From CAVTWD01 sp963738325 (GTDB lineage: Bacteria > Actinomycetota > Acidimicrobiia > Acidimicrobiales > Ilumatobacteraceae), in assembly GCA_963738325.1 (NCBI GenBank), contig CAVTWD010000008.1, forward strand, positions 248,001 through 312,000: a DNA stretch of 64,000 nt, in the 5' to 3' direction. Made by a program: the position numbers and the translations under genes. Under the pieces are notes generated by a model, which did no database searches, was not told where the DNA came from, and saw only the letters and a list, made by a program, of their open reading frames with translations. This document shows positions 7,283 to 16,799 of this stretch, in pieces (positions within the stretch are counted from its first letter, which is position 1; the number at the start of each line of letters is the position of its first letter).

Positions 7283-9397
7283 ATGGTCGACGTCCAGTCC
7301 GCCCCCGAGACGGGGGTGCCGACCGCCACGACGGTCGCTCCCAACGACGGCTCCCTCTCGGTGATCCCGGAGTGGATCGCGTACGGCTTACTCGTCGTGG
7401 TGGCCGTCCTCGTCGCGTTCGGCGGAGTCGGTCTCCTCCTCGCCGACATCGGGATCTACAAGTTCCCTTTGGTCTTGCTCGGCGCTATACCGCTCGTCGT
7501 TGCCTTCTTCGCGCTGGCCAAGGTTGGCCGCTGGCCCCGGGCCGGGCGGAAGGCGCGACTCGCCGCTGCGGCGGCGGTTCTGATCGCGATCGCGTTCGGC
7601 GTCGGCAACATCCGAGACACCGGCCAGCACGTGCTGCAGGACCGCGATCCGGGGGTGTACCTCAACACCGCCCGCTACGTCGAGCAGCACGGCACGCTGG
7701 AAGTGCCGTTCGTGACCGGTCCGTTCGCCGCTTCGCGCTCGGTTCGCGTGAACACCCCGGGGCTCTACGCCGAAGTCGGTGGTGACGGCGAGTTCCAGTT
7801 CAACCACTTCCTGCCCGTGGTCGCGGCCGAGGCCTACCGAGTCGGCGGCGTGGGCTCGATGACACGCGTCCCCGACTTCCTCGTCGCGCTGGGACTGTTG
7901 ACCTTCTACGCCGCAGCCGCTGTGTTCACGCGCCGGCCGTTCCTCGCCGTCGGAGCGATGCTCGTTCTCGGGTTCTCGATGCCCATACTGGCCGTCGCGC
8001 GCGACATGTACTCGGAATCGTCGACGTTCGTGCTCCTCTGGGCGGCCCTGTGGTTGTGGCTCGTCGCCATCAAGACGCGCCGCCCCGGCCTAGCTCTCTT
8101 GGGAGGGCTCGCGCTGGGCGCGACGGTCATGACCCGTGTCGACGCCGTCATCTACCTCGTGCCCGTCCCGCTCGCGATCACGTATGAGTGGATCCGCTCT
8201 CGACGGGAGGAGCCGAGCACGGCCCGCCAACTCCGATGGACGCTCTTCGCGTTCGTGGTCGGCATCGTCCCCCCAGCCGTGCTCGGCACGGTCGACGTGG
8301 TGGTGCGATCGAGCGGCTACTACGACGCCCTCAAGGGCGAGATCAAGTCGCTCTGGGCCGCGCTGGTCGTGACGGGGTTGGTGGCCGGGCTGATCGTCAT
8401 CGGCGTAGTGCGCGGATGGAAGGTCCGCGAGGGTCTCAGCCGGCATCGCCACCACCTCGCGTGGACGTTGGCCGGCCTCGTCCTCGCGGCTGGGTTGCTC
8501 GGTTGGCTCGTGCGGCCCGAGGTCTCGAAGGTGACACGGCAGAGCGTGCCGGCGGTGGCCGACTTCGTCGCCGCGGTGCAGAGAGCGAACGGGCTGCCGC
8601 TCGAGCCGACCCGCCTTTACAGCGAACAGTCCCTGCGATGGATGGCGTGGTACCTGGGCGATGCGACGGTGGCGTTGGCCATCGTCGGCGCCGCGCTGGT
8701 CGGTTACCGCATGATCGTGGGCCGCCGCCGACAGGATCTGCTGTTGCCGCTCGTCATCGGCCTGCCGACCGCCTTCTACCTCTGGGACCCGAGCATCAGT
8801 CCCGACCAGATCTGGGCCGCCCGTCGATTTGTGCCCGCGATCCTGCCCGGGCTCTGCCTCTTTGCCGTCATCGCGGTCGGCGCGATCGTGGGCTACCTCG
8901 CAAGGCGTTGGCCCGCGCGGCACCTCGCGGTCGGCGTGTCCGTCGTCCTCGTGGGCACGATGGTGGTGTCATCGGCGGCGGCGTCGTGGCCAGTGCGACG
9001 GTTCTCGGAGCAAGCCGGCTTCCTCGCTCCCGTCGACGCGATGTGCGCCACGATCGGCACCAAGGCCGCCGTCGTCGTGCTGCCCGGCGACAATCTCGAC
9101 GCGACCCTGCTGCAGCCGATCCGCTCCTGGTGCAACGCGCCGGCCGCCGCCGCTCGCCCCACCGCTGACCGGAACGGCATCAAGGCCTTGGCACGCACCT
9201 GGTCGTCTCAAGGTCGTCAGCTGTGGGTGGCGGCGTCCGACCCGGAGACGATCACCACGCTGCTCCCCGAGGCGAAGCCGACACTGGTCCAGCCAGCCGA
9301 GAACAACCGACACCTCGAACGGACCCTCACCACCCGACCCAACGCGTATGCGCCCCAGAATCTGAACATCGCACTGGCGCCCGTCGCGGCCACATGA
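7283..9397 (+). CDS. Large polytopic membrane protein, GT-C (GT39/ArnT)-like
   Basis: About 704 residues; the ATG at 7283 is directly preceded by an in-frame GTG. Roughly 12-13 hydrophobic helices. The loop after the first helices reads QDRDPGVYLNTARYVEQHGTL, matching the acidic first outer loop of dolichyl/polyprenyl-phosphate-sugar glycosyltransferases. A middle helix carries ARDMYSESSTFVLLW. The C-terminal ~150 residues are soluble and carry two cysteines. It probably uses the lipid-linked sugar made by one of the flanking GT2 enzymes to glycosylate an outer-surface acceptor. The exact donor and acceptor are unknown. Confidence 0.65.
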   Translation: MVDVQSAPETGVPTATTVAPNDGSLSVIPEWIAYGLLVVVAVLVAFGGVGLLLADIGIYKFPLVLLGAIPLVVAFFALAKVGRWPRAGRKARLAAAAAVLIAIAFGVGNIRDTGQHVLQDRDPGVYLNTARYVEQHGTLEVPFVTGPFAASRSVRVNTPGLYAEVGGDGEFQFNHFLPVVAAEAYRVGGVGSMTRVPDFLVALGLLTFYAAAAVFTRRPFLAVGAMLVLGFSMPILAVARDMYSESSTFVLLWAALWLWLVAIKTRRPGLALLGGLALGATVMTRVDAVIYLVPVPLAITYEWIRSRREEPSTARQLRWTLFAFVVGIVPPAVLGTVDVVVRSSGYYDALKGEIKSLWAALVVTGLVAGLIVIGVVRGWKVREGLSRHRHHLAWTLAGLVLAAGLLGWLVRPEVSKVTRQSVPAVADFVAAVQRANGLPLEPTRLYSEQSLRWMAWYLGDATVALAIVGAALVGYRMIVGRRRQDLLLPLVIGLPTAFYLWDPSISPDQIWAARRFVPAILPGLCLFAVIAVGAIVGYLARRWPARHLAVGVSVVLVGTMVVSSAAASWPVRRFSEQAGFLAPVDAMCATIGTKAAVVVLPGDNLDATLLQPIRSWCNAPAAAARPTADRNGIKALARTWSSQGRQLWVAASDPETITTLLPEAKPTLVQPAENNRHLERTLTTRPNAYAPQNLNIALAPVAAT

Positions 9398-9490
9398 GCT
9401 CGACGATACGTTCTCGCGCGAAGTGCGAGCTCGTGGAACGTGGACGAGCGGTCGGAAAGCCCGATACCCCCGGTGATCGTCGCTTCGGCG

Positions 9491-9496
9491 TAATGT
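9491..9496 (+). promoter_or_regulatory. -10 element TAATGT of the second GT2 gene
   Basis: TAATGT is followed by 7 bases and then the ATG at 9504. An in-frame GTG at 9495 lies inside this box, so 9504 is the better start. Confidence 0.5.
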
Positions 9497-9503
9497 GACG
9501 ATA

Positions 9504-10418
9504 ATGGCTACGACGCCGGAGAGCGCACCGTTGGACGTGTCGGTGGTGCTCGCCGTCTACAACGAGCTCGGTCACCTCGAGGTCGAGATCAAGCGCATCA
9601 CGAAAGCGCTGGAAGAGTCTCCCTACCGCTTCGAGATCATCGTCGTCGATGACGGCTCGACCGACGGCTCAACCGCCGCGCTCGAAGCGATGGGCGGCAT
9701 CCGGCTGATCCGTCTGGCCCGCAACCACGGCTCGGGTTTCGCTCGTCGCATCGGCACTCAACAGGCACGCGGCGCGGCGGTGGTGTGGACCGACGTCGAC
9801 ATGACGTACCCCAACGAGGAGATCCCCGATCTCGTCGCTCGACTCGCCGACCACGACCAGGTCGTCGGGGCGCGCCGCACAGAGCAGGGAACGATGAAGG
9901 CCTTGCGCGTCCCGGCGAAGTGGTCGGTGCGCAAGCTGGCCTCCTACCTCACCGCCACCGAGATCCCCGATCTCAACTCGGGGCTCCGAGCCTTCCGTCG
10001 TGACGTCGCCGAGCAGTACCTCCACATGCTGCCCGACGGGTTCTCCTGCGTCACCACGATGACGATGTGCTTCCTGTCGAACGGCTACTCGGTCGGCTAC
10101 GTGCCGATCGACTACTTCCCGCGCGCCGGGCGGTCGAAGTTCCACCCGATCAAGGACACGCGGCGCTACCTCACCCAGGTGGTGCGCATGGTCCTCACGT
10201 TCAATCCGCTGAAGGCGTTCGCGCCATTGGCCCTCGCCCTTTTCGGTGTCGGCACCGTGAAGCTGGGGGTCGACCTCATCACCAAGGACTTCCGGGTCCC
10301 GACGAACACCCTCCTGATCTTGTTCACGGCCTTCCAGCTGCTGGCCATCGGTCTCATTGCGGACCTCATCGTGCGGTTGGCTCGACCAGCGAAATCCATC
10401 ACACCGACCAATCAGTAA
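9504..10418 (+). CDS. Family-2 glycosyltransferase with C-terminal membrane helices
   Basis: 304 residues. N-terminal VSVVLAVYNELGHL and FEIIVVDDGSTDGS define the nucleotide-binding half, and VVWTDVDMTYP holds the DxD metal site. The domain ends with IPDLNSGLRAFRRDVAEQYL, and two membrane segments follow (about residues 235-295). It is similar in plan to the GT2 at 6202 and likely also charges polyprenyl phosphate with a sugar. The start at 9504 was chosen because a -10 box lies 7 bases upstream, a leaderless arrangement. It follows the GT-C-like gene by about 100 bases on the same strand. Confidence 0.87.
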   Translation: MATTPESAPLDVSVVLAVYNELGHLEVEIKRITKALEESPYRFEIIVVDDGSTDGSTAALEAMGGIRLIRLARNHGSGFARRIGTQQARGAAVVWTDVDMTYPNEEIPDLVARLADHDQVVGARRTEQGTMKALRVPAKWSVRKLASYLTATEIPDLNSGLRAFRRDVAEQYLHMLPDGFSCVTTMTMCFLSNGYSVGYVPIDYFPRAGRSKFHPIKDTRRYLTQVVRMVLTFNPLKAFAPLALALFGVGTVKLGVDLITKDFRVPTNTLLILFTAFQLLAIGLIADLIVRLARPAKSITPTNQ

Positions 10419-10426
10419 CCGTCCCA

Positions 10427-11213
10427 TCACGGGCGAGCGTGGAGGACGAGCCGACAGTCGGTCACGCCGCGCCGGTTGCTCGTTGCGAATCTCCGAGCGA
10501 CCGATTCGACGGAAGTGAAGCCAGCCGCTCGGCACATGCCGTGGACCGCGACCTCACTCGGCAGGTACCAGTTCGTGGGATCCTGGTTGATCTCATAACC
10601 CTGGACGAACTCCACGAACGGCCGGTCCTCGAAGCCGGCGATCTCGATGGCCGCCGTTTCGATCACGGCCAGTTCGCGGGTCAACGCGCGGAGACGTGTG
10701 AGGGCCCGTAACGGCTCCCGCATGTGGTAGAGGACTCCAAGGAACAGCACCACGTCGAAGGGGCCCGTCACGGGGTCGGAATCGTCGACGAAGTCGGCGA
10801 TGATCGGCTCGACCGTGCTCGCCAGCGAGGCCCTCGCGATGTCGAAGCCGCGCTTGCCGACCAAGGTTTCGGCATCCCAGTAGGCGCAGCCAGAGCCCCA
10901 CAGGTCGTAGGGCTCGCCCCGGTCCTCGCAGGCGTGCACGTAGTCCCAGTACTCCTCCGCCCGCGTGAAATCGAGGCACCACACAAAGGAGTCGAGCGCC
11001 ACGACCCGCGCCGCTCCCTCCCGCTCTGCCCGAAACGAGAACCAGCCATCCCAGGCGCCGACATCGAGTACGGACTTGCCCGCCAAGTAAGGGAGCTGAA
11101 GCGACTCCCACTTCGAGCTCGAGGACATCGGCCGACTTCTCCCCGGGGGTCACCACGCCGTCACCGAGGTCGATCGAATGCCACCAGAAGACCCCGTCTT
11201 CGTCGATGGCCAT
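10427..11213 (-). CDS. SAM-dependent methyltransferase, CmoB-like (frameshifted)
   Basis: The reading begins MAIDEDGVFWWHSIDLGDGV at 11213 and then switches frame near 11100-11128 into LPYLAGKSVLDVGAWDGWFS, the SAM-binding loop, and runs to the stop at 10427. The first block (W-H-x-I-D-L-G-D-G-V-x-T-x-G) plus the GAWDG loop is the hallmark of the CmoB/DUF1698 family. CmoB makes wobble uridine derivatives in tRNA, but many relatives modify other substrates, and an envelope sugar or lipid acceptor is possible here. A C-terminal YEINQDPTNWYLPSEVAVHGM block is retained. The single shift looks like an indel error, because both sides are well conserved. Confidence 0.75.
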
Positions 11214-11350
11214 TCCACTCCCAGGGGCGCGGTCCCGTCGACGACGAGAGCGAACCCGGATGGTACCGAGCCCTGCTCGCTGGATCTGCGCTCGCCAGGA
11301 GCGACGCCGTCGCTCGTGGAGCCGGGTCACGCGTCGGGCAGACTGGAGCC

Positions 11351-11962
11351 ATGACGCTGCACCACGCCGACAGCCGCCTGGAGATCCACAAGCTCGTGGT
11401 CGGCCCGTACGACAACAACGTCTTCGTGCTGCGGTGCAAGGAGACAGGCGACGCGGTGCTGCTCGACGCGGCGAACGAGCACGAGAAGTTGCTCGACCTG
11501 GCAAAGGGGCTCGGCGTGCGGCGCATCCTCGAGACCCACGGCCACTGGGACCACATCCAGGCCGTCCCCGCCATGCGGGAGGCCGGCTACGAGGTGGCGG
11601 TCACTGCGCTCGACGCTCCCCGCCTCAAGGAGGTGGGCTACGACGTCTTCCTCGACGACGCCGAGGTCATCGAGGTCGGCCGGTTACGGCTGCACGCGAT
11701 CCACACGCCTGGCCACACGGAAGGCTCGATCTGCTTCCTGGTCGAAGGCGCCCCCATCCTCTTCAGCGGCGACACCCTGTTTCCCGGAGGGCCGGGCAAC
11801 ACCAGCTTCGAGGGCGGCGACTTTCCGACGATCATCCGCTCGATCGACGCCAAGCTGTTCACCCTGCCGGCCGACACGATGGTCCTGCCCGGCCACGGGC
11901 TCGACACCACCATCGGCACGGAGCGCCCTCATCTCCAGGAATGGATCGACCGGGGCTGGTGA
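11351..11962 (+). CDS. MBL-fold metallo-hydrolase (glyoxalase II-like)
   Basis: 203 residues from the ATG at 11351; a CAGACT -10-like box ends 6 bases before it. Metal ligands of the metallo-beta-lactamase fold are clear: THGHWDH (about 60-66), HTPGHTEGS (second His block), FSGDTLF (bridging Asp) and the final LPGHG. The small size matches glyoxalase II-like and persulfide-dioxygenase-like hydrolases. It ends one base before the Rrf2 regulator starts, so the two are co-transcribed. A link to thiol or sulfur metabolism is plausible by context but not shown. Confidence 0.85.
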   Translation: MTLHHADSRLEIHKLVVGPYDNNVFVLRCKETGDAVLLDAANEHEKLLDLAKGLGVRRILETHGHWDHIQAVPAMREAGYEVAVTALDAPRLKEVGYDVFLDDAEVIEVGRLRLHAIHTPGHTEGSICFLVEGAPILFSGDTLFPGGPGNTSFEGGDFPTIIRSIDAKLFTLPADTMVLPGHGLDTTIGTERPHLQEWIDRGW

Positions 11963-11963
11963 C

Positions 11964-12419
11964 ATGCGCATCTCGGCCAAGGCCGACTACGCGGTGCGGG
12001 CCATGTGCGAGCTGGCGTCGTGCGGCCCGGGACCCACGAAGGGCGACGTGCTGGCCGCGGCCCAGCGCATCCCCCTCAAGTTCCTGGAGAACATCCTCGG
12101 GGAGATGAAGCGCTCGGGGCTCGTGGCCAGCCAACGGGGAGCCGATGGGGGCTACTGGCTGGCCCGCCCGGCGGCGGCCATCACCGTGGCCGACGTGATC
12201 CGGGCCGTCGAGGGGCCCCTCGCCGATGTTCGCGGTCAGCGCCCCGAGGTGCTCGAGTTCACCGGCCCGGCCGAGAGCCTGCGCGACGTCTGGTTGGCCG
12301 TGCGGGTGAGCCTCCGTGACGTGCTCGAGCGGGTGACCATCGCCGATGTGGCGGAAGGCGACCTGCCGTCTCTGGTGCCCGAGCTGCTCACCCGGCCGGA
12401 CGCGTTCCTGCCCCACTGA
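11964..12419 (+). CDS. Rrf2-family transcriptional regulator, probable SUF regulator
   Basis: 151 residues. The N-terminal winged helix MRISAKADYAVRAMCELAS, the recognition region IPLKFLENILGEMKRSGLV and the wing SQRGADGGYWLARP are typical of Rrf2/IscR. The three cysteines that hold the Fe-S cluster in IscR are absent from the loop after the wing (EGPLADVRGQRPEV). The only cysteines are the two near the N-terminus, so cluster binding, if any, differs from IscR. It lies just upstream of sufC-sufS-sufU. The inverted repeats upstream of that operon and of sufB are its likely binding sites. Confidence 0.85.
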   Translation: MRISAKADYAVRAMCELASCGPGPTKGDVLAAAQRIPLKFLENILGEMKRSGLVASQRGADGGYWLARPAAAITVADVIRAVEGPLADVRGQRPEVLEFTGPAESLRDVWLAVRVSLRDVLERVTIADVAEGDLPSLVPELLTRPDAFLPH

Positions 12420-12799
12420 TGTCCGCCTCGCTGCCGGCCGACGCACGGCCGATCGACCCGACGCCCGTCCACACCGCCGACCTGCCGGCCACTCCGGTCC
12501 GCGACCGCAACATCCCCGCCTCGGCCTGGGTCGAGGCACCCGCCGAGCTGCTCCACCTCGGCGACGACATCGGGCAGCCCCTCGCCACGTACAAACGGCG
12601 GATCGGGCGCTGGCTGCTGTGGCGGGCGGGGCCGGCCAGCAGGGGCGACGCCCGCTACCTCGCCATCGATGCGGAGGATCTGGGGCGACAGCACTCGTTC
12701 CGGCTCTTCGCCGATGGCCGCGGCGAGGGCCTCGACCCTGAAGGCGGCCGCCACGAGCGGTTCCGCACCTGGAAGGAGGCCCTGCGCGACGCCGGTTGA
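12419..12799 (+). CDS. Conserved hypothetical protein between the Rrf2 regulator and sufC
   Basis: 126 residues. The ATG overlaps the regulator's stop (TGATG), so translation is coupled. No membrane segment, signal peptide or cysteine is present. The centre reads LGDDIGQPLATYKRRIGRWLLWRAGPA, and the end is charged (GRHERFRTWKEALRDAG). I do not recognise the family. Its position suggests a role tied to the regulator or to Fe-S assembly, but nothing in the sequence shows a reaction. Confidence 0.65.
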   Translation: MSASLPADARPIDPTPVHTADLPATPVRDRNIPASAWVEAPAELLHLGDDIGQPLATYKRRIGRWLLWRAGPASRGDARYLAIDAEDLGRQHSFRLFADGRGEGLDPEGGRHERFRTWKEALRDAG

Positions 12800-12811
12800 C
12801 CGGGGACATTT

Positions 12812-12829
12812 CCACTACCGCCGTAGTGG
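12812..12829 (+). promoter_or_regulatory. Inverted repeat CCACTAC-N4-GTAGTGG, likely Rrf2 operator at sufC
   Basis: Two perfect 7-base arms are separated by CGCC, inside the -35/-10 spacer of the sufC promoter. The core ACTAC-N4-GTAGT (12814-12827) matches, in sequence and spacing, a site upstream of sufB at 25213-25226. A bound dimer here would block RNA polymerase. Confidence 0.7.
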
Positions 12830-12832
12830 TAA

Positions 12833-12838
12833 TACACT
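12833..12838 (+). promoter_or_regulatory. -10 element TACACT of the sufCSU operon
   Basis: TACACT ends 6 bases before the ATG at 12845; a TTCCAC box 17 bases upstream could be the -35. The message is expected to be leaderless. Confidence 0.55.
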
Positions 12839-12844
12839 GGAGGC

Positions 12845-13614
<770 letters not shown>

Positions 13615-13615
<1 letters not shown>

Positions 13616-14851
13616 TGGGAGGCCTCGACGTCGCCCGCGTCCGCAAGGACTTCCCGGTGCTCGACCGGGTGATCAACGGCAAACGGCTCGTCTACCTCGA
13701 TTCGGCCGCCACCAGCCAGAAGCCCCGGGCGGTGCTCGACACCATGCAGCGCTTCTACGAGACCTCGTACACGCCGACCCACCGCAGCGCCTACGAGCTC
13801 GCCACCGAGGCCACCGAGGCGTTCGAGACGGCCCGGCAGAAGGTGCGCCGCTTCATCAACGCGCCCGCCGACCACGAGGTGGTCTTCACCAAGAACGCCA
13901 CCGAGAGCCTGAACCTGGCCATCCAGGCATGGGGACGAGCCAATCTGCACGAGGGCGACGTGGTGGTGCTGACGCAGATGGAGCACCACGCCAACATCGT
14001 GCCGTGGCACATGCTCGCCGCCGAGCGAGGGATCGAGCTGCGGTGGGTGCCCCTCACCGTCGGGAGCGAGCTCGCGCTCGACGACCTGGGCGCGCTCCTC
14101 GACGGGGCCAAGGCCTTCGCCTTCACCGCCATGTCGAACGTCCTCGGCACCATCACCCCTGTGCGCCGCCTCACCGACGCCGCCCACGCGGCCGGCGCGC
14201 TCACCTTCGTCGACGCGTGCCAGTACGTCCCCCACGTCCCCACCGACGTGCAGGCCATGGGGGCCGACTTCGTCGCCTTCAGCGCCCACAAGATGTGTGG
14301 GCCGACGGGTATCGGCGTGCTGTGGGGTCGTGAGGCGCTGCTCGACGCCATGCCCCCGTTCCTCGGCGGCGGCGACATGATCGCCGACGTTCGCCTCGAC
14401 GGCTTCACGCCCGCGGAGTTGCCGGCCAAGTTCGAGGCCGGCACCCCGCCCATCGCCGAGGCGATCGGGCTGGGCGCCGCGGTCGACTACCTCGAGCGAG
14501 CTCGGGATGGCGAACGTCCGGGCGCACGAGATGGAGATCACCGCCACGGCGCTCGCCGCTCGAGGAACGATTCGGCGACGACATCCGCATCTTCGGCCCC
14601 ACCAACGTCGAGCTGCGGGGCGGCGCCTTGAGCTTCGCGCTTCCGCGACCTGCATCCCCACGATGTGAGCCAGGTGCTCGACCAGTCGAATGTCTGTGTT
14701 CGCGCCGGTCACCACTGCGCCAAGCCGCTCATGCGGGTGCTCGGTGTGGGTGCCACGGCCCGAGCCAGCTTCTACGTGTACAACGACGCGGACGACGTCG
14801 AGGCGCTCGTCGACGGCCCTCGCCGACGCGGCCGACTTCTTCTCTCTCTAG
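13615..14851 (+). CDS. sufS: SufS, cysteine desulfurase (frameshifted near its 3' end)
   Basis: PLP-dependent class-V desulfurase of group II. It begins MGGLDVARVRKDFPVLDR, has VYLDSAATSQKP, the catalytic-pocket QMEHHANIVPW, the PLP Asp region VDACQYVPH and the Schiff-base lysine in FSAHKMCGPTGIG. Shifts near 14500, 14561, 14633 and 14820 move the C-terminal part through other frames. The active-site loop with its cysteine, VRAGHHCAKPLMRVLG, is intact. It removes sulfur from cysteine and passes it to SufU, encoded next. The stop is TAG 14849-14851. Confidence 0.88.
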
Positions 14852-14865
14852 AAGGAACGCGACCC

Positions 14866-15351
14866 ATGCCCGGCCTCGAAGACCTCTACCGCGAGATCAT
14901 CCTCGACCACTACCGTCACCCTCGGAACCGCGGCGAGCTCGAGACGCCACCGGCTACCCGAGCCGAGGGGTTCAACCCACTCTGCGGCGACGAGATCGTC
15001 GTCTTCCTCGATGTCGATGGCGGGGTGGTGCAGGACATCAAGATCGACGGCCAGGGTTGTTCGATCAGCCAGAGCTCGGCCTCGATGATGTCCGCGGCGG
15101 TGAAGGGCAAGACGGTCGAGGAGGCTCGCGCCTTGGTACGGGCCTTCAAGGGGATGATGTCGATCCACGAGCACGCCCTCGACGGCGAGGACGGCGCCGG
15201 GGCCGACGAGGCCGCGCTCGACGCCGAGATGAAGTTGGGTGACCTCGAGGCGTTGCGGGGCGTGGTCAAGTTCCCGGTGCGCATCAAGTGCGCCACCTTG
15301 GCGTGGAACACGCTCAGCCAGGGCTTGGACGAGGTGGCCGCCAGCTCCTGA
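14866..15351 (+). CDS. sufU: SufU, sulfur-transfer/scaffold protein
   Basis: 161 residues in one clean frame. It starts MPGLEDLYREIILDHYRHPR and contains the three conserved ligand cysteines in NPLCGDEIVV, GQGCSISQ and RIKCATLAW, with the conserved Asp after the first. The long insertion between the second and third cysteines (GDGAGADEAALDAEM region) is typical of SufU rather than IscU. SufU binds zinc and takes persulfide from SufS for delivery to SufBCD. It is the last gene of the plus-strand SUF operon, 14 bases after sufS. Confidence 0.92.
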   Translation: MPGLEDLYREIILDHYRHPRNRGELETPPATRAEGFNPLCGDEIVVFLDVDGGVVQDIKIDGQGCSISQSSASMMSAAVKGKTVEEARALVRAFKGMMSIHEHALDGEDGAGADEAALDAEMKLGDLEALRGVVKFPVRIKCATLAWNTLSQGLDEVAASS

Positions 15352-16086
15352 GGGCCCTCAGCGGCCAGAACACGTAGAAGCCCGATGAGATCCGAGCCGA
15401 GCTCGCGAGGGCGACTCCGACGCCGAAGGCGCCCGCGGCGGCGAGCGGCGCGACTTCCCTCCACCACGCTGCGCCCTGCGGCGCGCACGCCGGAAGATCA
15501 AGATGCCGAGCCCGGGCAGCACGAAGAACAGGCTCGAGGTCGAGAAGAGGGCCGCGACGGCGACGCCCGCCGCGAGGGCGATCCTCGCCCGGTCGGTGTC
15601 GTCGCGCTCGGCGTGCACGAGCAAGATCAGCACCAACAACGAGAAGAACCCGTCAGCCGTGTACTGCTTCAGGTCCTGGCGCAACAGCGCGGCGGGCATG
15701 GCCGCCGCCGCGATTCCCGTCGCGGCCGCCACCATGAAACGAACCGAGCGCGATCGCCATGACAGCGCGCCCACGAGCACGACGCCACACACGGCACTCC
15801 CGGCCACGAACGCGAGCGGCAGCAGCCGGGTGGGCAGGAGCTTGACGGCCGCGGCGAAGCCGAGGGGCGTGCTGAGCGCCTGGCTCGGCAGGTCGCTCCA
15901 GCGCTCGTACCGGAACAGCGCCACCCAGGCTTCGTCATTCGTGTAGGGGTGGCGGATGAGATAGCCGAAGTCGTGGACGGCGAAGACGACGACCACGGCG
16001 GCGAGGCCCGCGACCCACAACGTCGGGGCGGCCGAGCGCACCTTGGCAGGCGCGTGTGACCGCGCCTGGATGGCGGTCACGGTCAC
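15314..16086 (-). CDS. Truncated GT39-like membrane protein fused in-frame to the upstream amidotransferase
   Basis: Residues following the amidotransferase domain read VTVTAIQARSHAPAKVRSAA, then six or so hydrophobic helices. The first outer loop HPYTNDEAWVALFRYERWSD is the acidic loop of polyprenyl-phosphate-sugar glycosyltransferases. A frameshift near 15470 moves the end into the frame of APLAAAGAFGVGVALASSA. Only about 250 residues exist, half of a normal GT-C enzyme, and the end overlaps the sufU 3' end. A GTG at 16084-16086 overlaps a TGA in another frame, so this may originally have been a separate, coupled gene. Probably a non-functional or short relative. Confidence 0.5.
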
Positions 16087-16785
16087 CGCAGCATCGTCTC
16101 GCGCCCGGCATTGCTCGACGAAGGCGTCGAACAGGCCTTGCTGGGTCGGGTCGTCTGCCGCCGTGTCCTCCGGATGCCATTGGACGCCCACGACCCAGCC
16201 ACGATCGAGCTCGGCGCCCTCGATCACGCCGTCAGGGGCGGTGGCGGTCAGGACGAGTCCTCGCCCGAGGCGGTCAACGGCCTGATGGTGCTGCGACGAG
16301 CCGATCACTCGCTGGGCGCCCATGGCCTCTGCCGTACGCGAGCCGGCGCGCAGCTCGACGTCGTGCCGCTCGTTCCGATGGGTGGTGGTGGTCTCCGTGA
16401 GGTGCTGTACGAGCGTGCCCCCGAGGGCGACGTTCAGCACTTGGAACCCGCGGCAGATGGCGAGGATCGGGAGCTCGAGCGCCAGCGCGACGCGCACGGC
16501 CGCGAGCTCGAACTCGTCGTGCTCGGGGTTGACGGCGGCGACCTTCTCGTGGCGCTCGGCGCCATAGCGCGCGGGGTCGACGTCGCCTCCCCCGAGAAGG
16601 AGCAGACCGTCGAGCCGGGCCAGCACCTGCTCCAGGTCGGTGCCGCCCACCTCCGGGAGGACCACCACGCCTTCGGCCCCGGCGCGGCGCAGGGCGCGCA
16701 GGTACGCCTGGCCGGCGGCCACCGCCGCCGTCCGCAGACCCTCGGCCTTCGTGCTGAGCCGACCGGGCACGGCGACGAGCGGCAT
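16083..16785 (-). CDS. Class-I glutamine amidotransferase-like hydrolase (peptidase C26, PuuD-type)
   Basis: The start at ATG 16785 gives MPLVAVPGRLSTKAEG, matching the family opening. Catalytic features are the nucleophile elbow LAICRGFQVLNVALGG (Cys), the His-Glu pair in VGVQWHPED and the oxyanion-region DGLLLLGGGDVDPARYG. PuuD-type enzymes cleave gamma-glutamyl amides such as gamma-glutamyl-GABA. The amidotransferase domain is complete at about 235 residues, but the open frame continues into a membrane domain (see the feature ending at 15314). A one-base indel before a TGA at 16083-16085 would end the protein where the family normally stops. Confidence 0.82.
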
Positions 16786-16799
16786 CACGCACACCGAGG

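Noticed and set aside
10724..11350. Long open frame on the plus strand upstream of the MBL hydrolase
   Set aside because: It is antisense to the methyltransferase gene and shows no family similarity; the hydrolase starts at 11351.
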